A DNA stretch of 64,000 nucleotides, taken from assembly GCF_025024155.1 (NCBI RefSeq), contig NW_026251743.1, forward strand, positions 248,001 through 312,000. The letters run 5' to 3'. Shown piece after piece: positions 34,018 to 45,632 of the stretch. Both the position numbers and the translations under genes were made by a program. Source of the DNA: Gamsiella multidivaricata (lineage: Eukaryota > Mortierellomycota > Mortierellomycetes > Mortierellales > Mortierellaceae). Every line of letters begins with the position of its first letter. Position 1 is the first letter of the stretch. The notes beneath the pieces are model-generated. The model ran no database searches. It was not told the DNA's origin and saw only the letters and a list, made by a program, of their open reading frames with translations.

Positions 34018-35584
34018 TTACATGATTATACAATCCACGCCAATGTCTTCATGGACACCATAGCTCTCACAATCGCGCGAACATCGAGCATCCAGTTCGT
34101 TCCAGGGATGTCCACATGCATAGCAAAAACTTTGCCCACAATGGCACACCATATGGTTACACCCTTGTTGCTTCTCAATGACGAACCGACACGAAGGACA
34201 GTGCCGCCAGTGTCGATCCTGCACAAGCTGTAGCATCGCACGATCTTCCTCTGAATCACCGCCCTGTGTCTGCGCCTGGTACTGCTCACAAGTCAGACCT
34301 ACCGAAATACGTCGATTGCATTAGTGATAAGGAACAATGAATGCGGTGCACACATCCATCTTCATCCGATACGCACCTCGATGGAAGGGAACAGCGCAGG
34401 ATGCACAGAATGAACTCCTGCACTCTGGACAAGTCACCGCAGTCCCATCACGATCATCCAGATCAATAATTGATCGACATTCTTGTCTCGGACAACAGAC
34501 CTTATTCGCCACATGAACCTCCGCCAACTTCCTGTACCAAATCTCCAGCGTCTCTGCATCCAAGACGAGTTCTGCAGACTCTATCGGGATCGGCGTCCTG
34601 CAGCCGGGCTGTGGACAGAGCGTTGGGAACCGTGCCTGTGGGGTTTGTGTCGTGTTGGTTAGGAAGGACTGCAGGCAAGATAAACAGAGGCCATGGTCGC
34701 ATGACATGACGATCCCAAGATCCTTGGCTGAGAGCGAAGGTGTGATAGTTGCAGCACCTATCGAGGATCGTCGTTTGTTGCTGGGAGATAAAGCTATTGC
34801 TGGAGTTGCTGAGGTCGAGGGAGATGAGAAGGAGGCTTCTGTAGGTGAGGCGGGCGGAGAGGATATATCTGCCCCTGGTATTGAAATACTATTGTAGTTC
34901 GAGTGGTTGTTGGATCTGGACAAAAATGAACGCGCTAGTCGTGCTGTGAAGGAGAGCGCAAACTGTGCTTGTGAGGATATTTCCTTAGTTTTAACCTCCG
35001 GCTGCTGTAGTGGGTCGAGGTTAAAGGTCGTGAAAGCCTCGAAGCAGATGCCACAAGTTGTTGGTGAGATACTGTTCTTGAGCAACTCTTGCCGATCCAG
35101 CATTCGATCTACAGAGTATCAATGAGATACTGAATTCGTTTAGTAAGCAGTATCATCTTTACCGCAACGAGGGAATGCAGTTGTAAGACATGCCTTCTTG
35201 ACGACAGCGTGCTAACGATGGCTGAGAGGTGTAGCTGCCAGGGATAGGCGACCGCCATAATTCTGGATGGTAGTTCGTAGCATGATGACTGTAGTCGCGC
35301 AGCATGGCCGGCATGATCAATAAAGTGTCGTTTTCATATCCGTACTCGATGGTCTCAATGTCCTCCAAGTCCGAGTCTTCCTCTTCCTGGCTCTTGTGCA
35401 ATGTTCCGTAGTGCTGTGAGCTATGCCCTTGCGATTGATGCTGCTGAGAAGACGAGGCCAGGGCCTTTGAGTAGTCTTGCGACCTTCTGGGTCTAAGGGA
35501 GTTGGCGGCATAGTCGGTATCGCATTCAACGTCCGAGAGGAACACGTAGTCGTCCTCAGACTCTTCGAGTTCATACAAGGCCAT
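34018..35584 (-). CDS. RBR-type (RING1-IBR-RING2) E3 ubiquitin ligase
   Basis: Exons 35584-35163, 35071-34377 and 34298-34018 join in phase, 465 aa. The start at MALYELEESEDDYVFLSD matches the acidic N-terminus of Ariadne-like RBRs. RING1 opens with TTCGICFEAF (Cys147, Cys150) and closes with SCDHGLCLSCLQSFL (Cys265, His267, Cys270, Cys273), with 114 residues of Ser/Thr-rich sequence in between. IBR follows (CCPRQECRSIIDLDD, CPECRSSFCASC), and its end FHRGLTCEQYQ is created by the second splice. RING2 is WRHCPSCRFVIEKQQGCNH..., with candidate catalytic Cys419. RBR ligases pass ubiquitin through a RING2 cysteine thioester. The first intron uses the acceptor before TATCTC, since the nearer AG breaks the frame. 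Confidence 0.88.
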
Positions 35585-35771
35585 GGCAGACGACCTGATG
35601 AAATTGCAATTGGAATCGGGTGTTCTGTTCTTGACATTCACAATCGAGTCAGAAACAAAGATGAATGTCAAAGCTTAAGCAAGCAAAGACCAACACCTGG
35701 GGTAATTAGTTACCAACTAGTTCCGGATGGATGCACCTATAGGATAGATTCAAAAGTCGAGGTGAAGAAGA

Positions 35772-35807
35772 GGGATACGAAGAAGGATACGAAAAAGGAT
35801 ACGAAGA
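35772..35807. repeat. Short ggatacgaa tandem repeat
   Basis: Three to four copies of ggatacgaa/ggatacgaag upstream of the RBR start; on the coding strand this is a CT-rich ttcgtatcc array, probably in its promoter or 5' UTR. Confidence 0.7.
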
Positions 35808-36157
35808 GGGAGGGAAGAATGGGCCAAGAAGTGAGAGTGGCCCTAAAGAGCACTGCCGACAGTGCTTTGTTTGGGATGTCCATGTGGGTCCTTGAGCCAA
35901 ATTGGCGTACGGCTTCTTCTCATCCACGACTGAATGGGAGTGGATCCATTGAGACTCAGGCCGGATATTGCGTTCGTCGTACTGGACTGAGGATGCGCAT
36001 GTCCTCCTTGGCAGCCTTGACAAAAATGCCCAGTTTTTATATCCATAGGACACATAGGACATGCCAAGGCTGATGTGTTTCACAATTTTATTGTTGGGCG
36101 CAGTGAGAGGAACTGTTCGATTGAGATGCCGTTTTTTATTTTCTGAAAATCCGTGGT

Positions 36158-37204
36158 CTAGTTGCTCATGTATCCGTCTGAGCGGGTGAGAGGTGCCGGA
36201 CTGACGACATGATTGGGTTCTGCGGCGTCCTGCCAGGACGTGCAGAACTGGCAGCGAGTAGCGTTCTTATTGATCTTTTGGCGACAGTACTTGCATTTGA
36301 CCTTGCTCTTGATGATCTCCTCCTGCTGGAATGACTGGAACACTATTCGTATGGAAGTCCGATGTAGAAATGGTGAGTAAAAGAGTCATAGTACAACTGA
36401 CAATGAGGTGTACTGTCAAACAAAAAAAAGAAGTGAACGTACGTCGGATGAGAATAAAGAGGACCAGGGCCACAGTGAAAAAGTTGAAGGTCATCTGGAT
36501 AAAGCGACCATAGGCAATGCATACCGCACCATCATCACGGGCTATGTGTAGTTGTGATGAATAATAACGCAAAGCGAGGGTTTAGTCATTGGTTTAGCTA
36601 CAGCCTCAGCGAGAATGTCCTTGATAAGAGAGGATGTTTCATGGTTTCCTTTGCCTACCTTGTTCCAATGTCATATAGTGTGTTGAAGCATTTTTCCCGT
36701 CCTTGATCACCACAAACAAGTTTTCAAGACTGGCCTGACCCAGCGTTATACCAAGTGGAGGTGAGATGATATCATCGACCAGCGAGTTGACCAGAGCCGT
36801 AAAGGATGCTCCCAGGATCAGACCGACCTACAATAAATTATCGATGGATCTGCTTAGTCTCTCTCTCGTATCCTCTTTTCCTGAATCCGTTTTCAAGAGT
36901 CTTTCCCGATCTGCATACCGCTAGTGCGATAACATTCCCATTGTCGATAAAGTCCTAGAGAAACGAAAACATGAATATGGAGCGATGAGTAAAGACAGTA
37001 CTGTCGATGAACCTTCTTTGTGAATCCATGGTTTCCTTTAGATCGGCAAAGCGTATGTACCTTGAAATGCCCCCAGAATGTCTTGGCTTTGCGGGAGATG
37101 GTTTCGCCTCCGTGCAGCAGTGAGATCCGAGCAGAGTCCTCCACGTCATGGATCCTGTTCCTGCGCGCGCCTTGTCCTGAATTGTTGTCTGGTGTGGAGG
37201 GCAT
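36158..37204 (-). CDS. mscL: Large-conductance mechanosensitive channel (MscL) with C-terminal zinc ribbon
   Basis: Five exons (37204-37061, 36954-36919, 36827-36659, 36541-36443, 36342-36158) close in phase, 210 aa. The core reads DFIDNGNVIALAVGLILGAS followed by SLVDDIISPPLG (TM1 and the loop typical of MscL). TM2 is AYGRFIQMTFNFFTVALVLF, then an amphipathic helix. After TM2 a bacterial protein would end soon. Here a zinc-ribbon-like element follows, CKYC-x10-CQFC (Cys166, 169, 180, 183), plus a short tail. The N-terminal 48 residues are hydrophilic with a phospho-type Ser/Arg cluster. MscL opens under membrane tension to release solutes; location in plasma membrane or an organelle is not shown by sequence. 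It is divergent from EMC2, 492 bp apart. Confidence 0.9.
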
Positions 37205-37696
37205 TTTTGAGAGATATCCTTGTTCCTACGAAAGCAGGGTCCTTGCTTCCTTGGTGGAGTCGAGGATGAGCTGGGTTCAAAAACGAGAAGAAAGAAAAGG
37301 AAGAGGGAAAGCAAGAAAGAAGCGGAGGGGATGACATAGAAAGAAAAGAAGAGTGCGACGTACATATGATCAGGCGGGGTTTCTTTCTGCCTATAACCAT
37401 AGCTATGATGTATCCCGTGGAGCAAAGGAGGGGAATCAAGGGGCCTACGATAGTCTGTACCCCTTGTCTCTTGTCCCTGGGCCATGCTGCCGTATCATAT
37501 CATACCATACATTACTGTAAGACGGCCTAGCCAATGAACGCGCGTGAATCCTTCCATCCCAAACGCGACAAACAGTCCAGTCTACAGGCTGTGGATCGAA
37601 ATCGCACGTCCTGCCTTTTCCCTCGAGGCCTCATCACTCCCATCACTCCCATCACTCAGCAACCAACACGCCTCAACAAACAACACAGGAAACAGC
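37205..37696. promoter_or_regulatory. Divergent promoter region MscL/EMC2
   Basis: 492 bp between the two start codons. Repeated cccatcactcccatcact just before EMC2 (about 37632-37652). No coding sequence supported. Confidence 0.45.
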
Positions 37697-39127
37697 ATGG
37701 TCAACGCCGCAAAAGTACTCCAGGACCTGCGTGCTTCCGCAGAGCGCAGGCCTGATGTCGTCGTCAGACTCGGGAAACCACTGGTCGAGAGCGGGGCGGT
37801 CCTCAAACTCGATGTCGATGGTAATCATCATCTCGACTGCCGCACCTTGCTTGAACTGGACAGAACAGAGCAGGGAAGCGTAAAAAAGAGCCAAAGAGAA
37901 ATGTACACACTCGACTGACACGCATACACCCTGTTTCCGCGCTGTTTTCTTTCGCTCTTTAGCTTGGCTCGTGTACGAACAGGTCGCTATCGCAGCATTG
38001 GACCTTGGCGACGACGTGCTGGCTCTTGTAAGTCAAAGAGGGAAGGAAGGCAGCAAAGTCCCTCGGTCACAACCTACTCGCTACATAACCATGTAAATAT
38101 CTGACCTCACATCTTATCTTCAACTCAACGCTAGAAATGCATTCAAGCACTCGAGAAAAAGTTCCCTGGATCTGCTCGTGTGCGTCGCTTGCATGGAATG
38201 CAGCTGGAAGCTGTTGGCAAATTGAAAGAGGCAGGAGAGATCTACAAAACGATCCTTCAGGAGGACGAAACCAATGTCGTAAGGACTACTTTCCTACCCT
38301 AAACAAAGGCATGGCCCGTTGAAATGCCTTTCTACTGTGAACATCACATGTCATTAACTAGCGTTCTCTGTCTGTTCAACATTTTCTATTGTAACTGGAA
38401 TTATAGCTCGCTGCAAAGCGACAGGTGATGCTTTTGCGTGCGATGGGATTGCCCTCAGAAGCCATTGCTGCTCTGGTCAAGTACTTGGATGTCAATTATA
38501 CCGACTTTGAGGGTTGGCTGCAATTAGCCGATCTATACCTCGAGGAGTTAATGTAAGGGACATCTTTGAACACTTTCAGCAGAACCGTACAATAATTTAT
38601 TCACTCCTTTCACTTCTATATTTCTAACCGCTTTCTCGATATATATTACTACATTTAAACAGGTACTCGCAAGCAGCGTTCTGCATGGAGGAGGTCATCA
38701 TGCTCCAACCTCAGAATCATATCTTCCACTTGAAGTACGCTGAGATTCTGTATGCACAAGAAAACGTCCCCTTGGCGTTAAAACAGTTCTGCCGTGTGGT
38801 TGAGTTGTGCAAAGATCATGTGCGCGGTCTCTATGGCATCAAATTGGTAAATTTTCCTGTTGCCATCTCACTGATACGATTCATACTCCACCTCGTCCTA
38901 TTCATTTGAGTACGATACTAACGTGCAAACTCTTCAACGCCATTCTATTGTAGTGCACGTCGCGTTTGTTGAAAGCTGCGCCGTCAAAAGACGCTGCTGT
39001 TACTTCCCCAGAGGACCTGAAGGCAATCGACTTGTTGGCTACAGAGCGTTTGCTTACAGTATACGGATCAGGAAATACTGCGGCCTCTGTCAAGGCTGCC
39101 AGCGCCAAGTGGATCGAAAGCGTGTAG
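37697..39127 (+). CDS. EMC2: ER membrane protein complex subunit 2 (EMC2, TPR protein)
   Basis: Six exons (37697-37820, 37963-38027, 38135-38278, 38407-38552, 38663-38846, 38954-39127) join in phase to 278 aa, close to EMC2 of other species. TPR helices are clear: AWLVYEQVAIAALDLGDDVL, RRLHGMQLEAVGKLKEAGEI, YTDFEGWLQLADLYLEELMY and HIFHLKYAEILYAQENVPLA, in the order known for EMC2/TTC35. EMC2 is the soluble cytosolic scaffold of the EMC insertase that places tail-anchored and multipass proteins in the ER membrane. There is no signal peptide, as expected. AATAAA at 39203-39208 is a likely poly(A) signal. Confidence 0.92.
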
Positions 39128-39627
39128 AATGAAGGAATGGAGAAAGCAGATGGTAATGGACCGTTTGCCACATAGATATCTAATGCAGCATTGCCTCTTT
39201 GTAATAAAATCTCATCAAAAGTGAACGATATCAAGCTGTGGACTTCTCCAAATATTCACAGTCGGCTTCATCGGCTGCAAGGCTGCTGATAAGGAAGGGC
39301 TGCGGACAGGATGGGAAGGGCTCAAGGATCGATCACAGCAATAGAAATGATCAGTTTATTTAGCAGTTCAGCCTTGTTGGCTTGTTGAAAGCGAAGTGTG
39401 GTGCCTGTTTAGCAAAGAACATAATTCGGGAGAGAGCTGGAAACAAGCAAAAAAGGCGGTATTTGAGTTCCCATGGAGGCAAGGAAATCAGCCCTGGGTT
39501 CCGGGGCACCCGTTGGCTATATATTGTTGCTGTGAATAAGATCCTTCTGTCTTTTTCCTCAATCATCGATCACTTTCCTCCCCATCACCGAACAACTCAC
39601 GACTTATCATTTCACATCACTTTGAAA
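39128..39627. other. Spacer between EMC2 and the Myb-like gene
   Basis: 500 bp; the poly(A) signal of EMC2 at 39203-39208 and a short CT-rich leader before 39628. No other feature. Confidence 0.5.
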
Positions 39628-40938
39628 ATGAAAGAAACGCTGCCGCCTATATCATCCTTCAAGGAAGGGGAGTCGCGACCTCGTTCTGAAGGACCGTCCA
39701 TGCCCCATACATCTCATGGCGGATATCAGGGCCCCTTGCCTGCAGATGCCCGGCATAGCATCCACCAACACCGTAACCTATTTGGAAACGCGTATTTTCA
39801 CCAACCGCAGTCAATGCAGCAGCCACCTACACCACAATCGCAGTCGGCGCAACAGCCGACCATACAGCCCGATCCGGAACACCAGGATCGGCACCATCAT
39901 ATCCATCTTTATCACCACTACGACAGTTCTCATCCATTCTTTCAACATGGGCAGGATAGCATGCAGTCCTACCGAGCTTGGAAGTCACAGCAACCATCCT
40001 GGAAGCAGGGCCAGAATCGGGAACAGCACCCGCAGCAGCAGAATCACACTCTACAGGAGACGCAGCGACACGACCATGCTGCAGCAGATGGTGATGAGGC
40101 GACCTACAGATCCTTCCCCATCGGCTCGTTACAGCACGTCTTGGTTCCTGACGGGTATCGATGGCGGGCTAACGATTGTAACAACAACGACTTGGACGCT
40201 TATGAAACCTCTTCTGCTGACCACCGCACCACGGACCACCCACAGCACCAAGAGCAGCAAGGTTACACAGGCTCTATTGCTTCGCCCGCAAACACACACG
40301 CACACCCCTTCGTGCCTCGATTCCCGGCAAGCCGTACTCGCCACTCGTACGCGCCCTCCCCCGAAAACCTTCACTCGTACCACTACAATACCCATGTCCA
40401 AGCTCACTCCAACGCTCATGCGCAAGCGCATTCGTCCCATCCATCTCCCTCCAATCTCTACCATACACCCAGTGAGGCCAAAACTAGTTTCATCGAAGAC
40501 CTCCCCACGGCCATGGCCACATCGACCCGCAAAGCGTGGACCGAAGCCGAAACCGCACATCTGCTCGAATGTGTCGCCATCCAAACCCAGGAGGCCAAAG
40601 ACGCCCGTCGAATCGCCGGTGCCACCCGTCTCAGATTTGGGGCCGCTGTCGCTTCTCATACATATATGGGCCATGGCGACGGAGAATATGAGGAAAGCGT
40701 GAGCGAATTTGGAAGTACCCAAGCAGCAGCAGCCTTAACGGGTATGGCAGGGGAGAGTCTAACAAACTTGGCAGCCAAAGGCAAAAACTGGCATCGTATT
40801 GCGCAATTGCATGGGCACAACCGTACTTGGGCCAGTTGCAGTAATAAGTATCAAAAGGTCATGAAGGCTCGAGAAAGTCGAGAAAAGAGTCATGCTCATG
40901 ATAACAATGATAGCATAGAAAATCATGATGATGAGTAG
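39628..40938 (+). CDS. Myb/SANT-like DNA-binding protein with His/Gln-rich N-terminus
   Basis: A single exon, ATG 39628 to TAG 40938, 436 aa. Residues 1 to about 290 are rich in His, Gln, Ser and Pro (HQDRHHHIHLYHHYDSSH is typical). Near residue 300 begins a divergent Myb/SANT repeat: RKAWTEAETAHLLECVA, with the first Trp, then an inserted loop of about 70 residues, then KGKNWHRIAQLHGHNRTWAS and CSNKYQKVMKA carrying the second and third aromatic positions. The end is acidic. Such factors bind DNA as transcription or telomere proteins; no target can be stated. The insertion between helices 1 and 2 is longer than in canonical Myb repeats. Confidence 0.65.
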   Translation: MKETLPPISSFKEGESRPRSEGPSMPHTSHGGYQGPLPADARHSIHQHRNLFGNAYFHQPQSMQQPPTPQSQSAQQPTIQPDPEHQDRHHHIHLYHHYDSSHPFFQHGQDSMQSYRAWKSQQPSWKQGQNREQHPQQQNHTLQETQRHDHAAADGDEATYRSFPIGSLQHVLVPDGYRWRANDCNNNDLDAYETSSADHRTTDHPQHQEQQGYTGSIASPANTHAHPFVPRFPASRTRHSYAPSPENLHSYHYNTHVQAHSNAHAQAHSSHPSPSNLYHTPSEAKTSFIEDLPTAMATSTRKAWTEAETAHLLECVAIQTQEAKDARRIAGATRLRFGAAVASHTYMGHGDGEYEESVSEFGSTQAAAALTGMAGESLTNLAAKGKNWHRIAQLHGHNRTWASCSNKYQKVMKARESREKSHAHDNNDSIENHDDE

Positions 40939-41327
40939 TTTCGCAAAGCGCGTACTCCTTGATAGTTTAGTTCTTTCATAGTTGATTAAAGCGTTTTTTC
41001 ACGTTTTTTTGTTCTTTTTATTAGTTATTATTACAATGAAATAGGGAAGAGAAATAGGGAGGAGAAAAAGGAAGGAGTGAGGATTGAAAGAAAGAAGCAG
41101 GCAGAAAAAAGTGTATGTAAAAAAAATAAAAGCTGGACTATACATGTATTTTTTTTGCTTGTTGTTGTTGTAAACGAAAGATGGTTTTTCTATTTTTTTT
41201 CTATTTTTTTTTCTTTTTTTTTTGTGGTTGAGTTGTATAAGCGTGGATCGATAAAAACGATAAAGCATGGTGATAGTCAATGTTGAGGATCCTCAAAAGC
41301 GAGAATCCCATCTTTGGCGCCTCGCTT
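40939..41327. other. Convergent 3' spacer, A/T-rich
   Basis: 389 bp between the convergent Myb-like and LARP1 genes; many A/T runs and reverse-strand AATAAA-like words, suitable for poly(A) sites. No gene. Confidence 0.5.
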
Positions 41328-44300
41328 CTACTGTCCGTGGTTGGGAACAGTGTAGTTGTTGCTAGGTGGGTTGGCATTGTTTCCGTGTGCGTTCTTGAAG
41401 TCGTCGATGTTCTTGTACTGCTCCAGCAACGGCTTCAACTCCGCCATCACATCCAGCTTGCGACGGCTCTTGTCCTTGCGGTAGAACAAGTACGCCCAGA
41501 ACTTCTCCAGTCCATACATGTGTCCGTTCTGGAAGTCTGCATAGGTCAACGCCTCAAAATCCAAGAACAGATCCTGGCGGAACTTCTTCTCCAATCCATA
41601 GGAATAGAATCGGAAGAGGCACTCGAGACCATAGCGATAATTGGCATTCGCATCCTCGACCGCCAGACGCTTAAACTCCGCGTACATCTTCTTGTTGAAG
41701 TTGTCACGCAAGAAGTGCGACCAAAACCGGAAGAGCGTGTTCATTTCCTGCGAGTGTCCTGCTCCCTGACGCTTACGCTCCTTCAGGGCTTTGGCGTGGT
41801 ACTTGTAGTACTTGTGCTGGATAAAACCGTTCTCGTGCAAGAGCTCGTGCGAAGGATGCTGGAAAGCAGGGAACGAATGAGGAGCCTCCAACGAGGTCGA
41901 AAGCAATGAGGTTTCCGTGTAGGATCCCATCGACATGCCTGCAGGCGAGTTTCCGATCGACTGAGGAGGAAGGTCCGACTGAAGGAAGGGCTGGTCTCCC
42001 AGAACCCATCCGACGGGTGCTTGCGCAAAGTGTTGACGTGAGTCCGGCTTGCCACCCTTGGGTCCCTGAGCGTTCTTCAGTGGGTAGAAGCGAGGGGTCT
42101 TGCCTTTACCCTTACCCTTGCCCTTGCCGTTGCTTCCTTCGCCGTTGCTGGCCTGCTGAATTTGCTGGTTGTTGAAGCTGGAGTTCAAGGTGATGCTGCT
42201 CTGGCGAGGATGAGAACCAGTGAGGGCAGCGAACTGTTCCTCAGAAATCATCTCGACCTTCTTGTTGGAGTGGGCAAGACTTCCGCGACGGTTGTTATTG
42301 TTGTTACGCTTGCGCTGCAGATCGACTTCATAGTGATAGAGACCCTCGTTGATCATGTCGTTAATATCGTCGTTCATGGCCTTGCGCTCGTACGATCCGT
42401 GAGTCCTGTCCTTCTTCTTCTGGGTGACAATCAAAATTTTGGCAACAGTGTCATCGTCAAACTCATCGTCATCCTCATCTTCCTCATCGCTGACATAGTA
42501 CTTTTGCACAGTGCCGCTGCGGCCTGCGCCGACAAGGTTGTCGTCATCGAACTGGAACACCTCGTCATCGTCATCTGCTGCGCTGGGACTGGATGCTGCT
42601 GCTTGTGGGGCTGGGTTCGAGGGTACAATGGAAGCACGCTTCTTGATCTTTGACTGCTTGACATGCCAGTCGTCCGAGGCAGGGCTGCCGGAAGTCGGAG
42701 GGACAATGCTGACGGGGTGCGGACTCCTGACTGGGGAGACAAAAGATGATCGCGTAGCCTGGAATGGAACAGCGCCATCCTCCTTAGGGAAAATCCATGT
42801 CGCCCAATCGCCCTTCTTGCGGATGTTATCGCCGTTCAACTCGATGACTTTAGAATCCTTGATCGAATCCTTGACCAGGGCATGATCTACAGTAAGATTT
42901 TTGACACGGTTGAAGTTGGCAACAAGCGACAAGGGAACGTATCCTTGCAAATCCATTTGGGTTCGCATGTAGACGTCCTTGCACAAGTTCTCGACAGAAA
43001 AGTAATACTCCCTAGTGATGTTGAGACCGCACATAACACCGATTAATTTTTCAGGGCAAAAGTAGGTCTGCATGTGTCAGTAATATAGCAAAAGTATTTA
43101 TCATCATCTAGAAACACTTACATTTGCTGAAGAATGAAGGCCTTGAGTGCCTCGGTATCATGGTGAGGAACTCCATGCTGGTAAAGATATGCAACGTTGC
43201 CTACAGATGCCCGGTAGTTAGGGCGAGGGCCATTGGACTTGCCGCCACCTATGTTGACCATAGTACTATGTTAATTCTGTGGGATAGTGCAGGACAAACA
43301 ATCAGTAGTAGAGGAATCATACGCAGAAAGAATTCATGCAAGAGGCGACTTACGACCACGGCCACCATGCTGGCGGTTCTGGTTACGATGGCTAGAGCTG
43401 CTCTGAGAAGGTTCACCGTCAAAGATAGAGGGCACAGAGGCACGGCGAGCATGGCCTGGTTGACTGTCGGTGCTTTTAGAAGAGATATTGTGATTATCTT
43501 GACCGTTTGCAGCCTTGGCATCAGAGGTCGAGTTCTTTCTGCGGCGGGGCTGGGCATCATGGCTCTTGGAGCCGGGCGCTGGGGTCGAGTGAGTGATGTT
43601 GGGAGTATATTGAGTCCATTTGTTCTTGTCCTTCTTGCTGATGGGTGCAGCGGCAATGATGGGTTCCTGCTTGGTCTCCTTCTCGGCCGAGGCGCTTGGA
43701 TCGGGCCAGACGTTCGTATCGTCTAAGGAAGGGAGGGCGGCCTGCTTGGTTTTGCTCTTTTTCGACTTTTTACTGTCGTCCTTGACATCTAGCGTAACGT
43801 AGCGCATGCATTGACAAATAAGCGTCAATAAGCATTGATGACACATAGCATCTCGAAGAGTGATTTACAACCGATCGATCCATTTTATATTCCCATTGCT
43901 GTTGATCTGACACCCCAAGGTCCAGTTCGTATAAAACCTCTTTTTTTTTTTTTTTTTTTTCCTTTTTGCAAATCATCATCCTAAGGCCTTCCTGAGCTCA
44001 ATGTCCCATTGATAACGTTCGACAACAGCGTCGAACAAAGATACTCTCTTGCATAGTAACAGGAACAATCGACAGTTGTCGGTCAATGTTTCAGCTATCG
44101 GATTATCGGAATTATCGGAATCCGTTTATGATCCACTGGCATAGATACCCAGGACATTTTTGAAAGGCTTTTTTGGTAGTTGATTTGATATCCAATTGAT
44201 CTCGGAGAACCGCCGCGGGCCCTTTTCTTTACAAACAGTTACTGATCCGGATCTGTGGCCGATTTTGTTTTTTTGTTTTTTTTTGCAGGGGAATTCAAGA

Positions 44301-44586
44301 AAAAGTAAGTAAACTTACCCAAGGTGACCTCTTTGATGTTCTCGATGATGGACTCGACACGCTTCTCGGCCTCGACCTCGTCAGAGGGCTTCATGGCTTC
44401 CTTGCGGACCTTCCAGAAATTGACAGTAGGCGCAGCAGGAGTCTTTTTCTCCATCGTTGTTGTTTCTGTTGCAACCGAGTCCTGCTGTGCTTGCTGTTGT
44501 TGCTCCTGAGACACGACGGTCTGTTGAGAGGTTTGCTCCTCCACCGAATGGTCGCTGCCTTCCACAGGGACGGTTGAGCTGACCAT
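41328..44586 (-). CDS. LARP1: La-related protein 1 (La motif + DM15 region)
   Basis: Exons 44586-44319, 43788-43354, 43248-43122 and 43011-41328 join in phase, 837 aa. The third junction reads [20 protein letters not shown], so the La motif (about 265-350; [18 protein letters not shown]) is continuous only if the acceptor before GGAGTA is used. The region of residues about 676-795 is the DM15 box ([68 protein letters not shown]). This box in LARP1 binds the m7G cap and TOP mRNA. Between lie acidic, Ser and Lys/Gly-rich linkers (KGKGKGKGK). The protein controls translation and stability of ribosomal-protein mRNAs in the cytoplasm. Exon 1 has a conserved VNFWKVRKE segment. Confidence 0.92.
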
Positions 44587-45632
44587 TGCTGATGCGCTGA
44601 TTTGTTGTGGAAGAAAAGAGAGGAGAGATGGGTTGGTGGCGGTGTTTTCTGAGCGTGATCTTTTTTGTTCCTGAGATCGACAGACAGAGTGAGGAAGGGG
44701 GTGAGGTTGATCTGCAAGATCAGTCAAAGCAAAAGAAAGAAAGAAAAGCTAGGTTAGGGGAGATCCTGATCCTTTTGTTGATCTCTTACTCTCACTCTCA
44801 TTCTCACTCTCTCGCTCCGCTTTTTTTTTTTTTTTTTTGAATCACAGCATAAATAATAGAATAGTAATAATAAATAATAAACAAAAAAAAAGTCAATGGC
44901 AAAGGGGACCTACAGCGATATGTGGGAAACTAATAAAAAATTAGGGGAAGGGAGGAGGAAGGAAAGAAAGAGAAGGAAAAAAAAAGGCGGCTGGCGTTCA
45001 ATTGAAGAGCGGGAGTCTACGAAGGTCAGGCCAGGTATGACGAAGAGGACGGGTACCTGCCTCTATGCCTTTATACCCGTGTATCTGTCTCCGAGCCTAT
45101 GCACTTCACACGGTCCTCACACGCTGGTCTCTTTAAGGGTCGCCAGTCTCTCTCCTTTTGTTCTTCTTCCTTCCACACACAGTCAGTACTCGCTCAGCAC
45201 CGGGTGTTCCTTGCCTGATATCATGGGAAATCCATATCCTCTTTTCACGTACAGTACACTGCCCCCAGAATTTATTATATGTACGTGTTAAGGTCAATCC
45301 TATGGCATCCCCTCCTGTCCCACTCCCGCCACCAAACAAAAAGGAGAAAGCACAAATCCACTTGCGCGTCCATTGTTGAAGTCCGTGTACTCCTTCCTTT
45401 GCTTATTTCATTCCATCTCATTTCATTCCATTTCATCATTCTCTTCCCGGTTTCTTTCTTCACTCAAAGTCGCCAAGTAAGCACATTCCCTCGCATTCAT
45501 TCATTCCTGCAGAAACGCGCTTCCTCGATCCAACGCGTTATAGCAATACGCTACTAATCCCTTGGCCGTTATCTGGTATAACAACTTCGCCTTCGGACCC
45601 ACAGGCCGATTAACAGTAACAAGAACGAGGAA
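44587..45632. promoter_or_regulatory. Divergent promoter region LARP1/CSE1
   Basis: 1046 bp between two start codons. Contains an 18-nt T run (44821-44838), A-rich tracts at 44850-44990, and CATTCCATTTC-type copies at 45409-45440 near CSE1. No coding sequence supported. Confidence 0.5.

Noticed and set aside
41280..41909. Long plus-strand frame opposite the LARP1 C-terminus
   Set aside because: It mirrors the DM15-coding exon; Val/Leu-rich antisense composition and no family resemblance. The minus strand carries clear LARP1 motifs.
43011..43073. ATG at 43073 as the start of LARP1
   Set aside because: Lies inside the intron; using it would add an unrelated segment before the La motif and discard three well-joined upstream exons.
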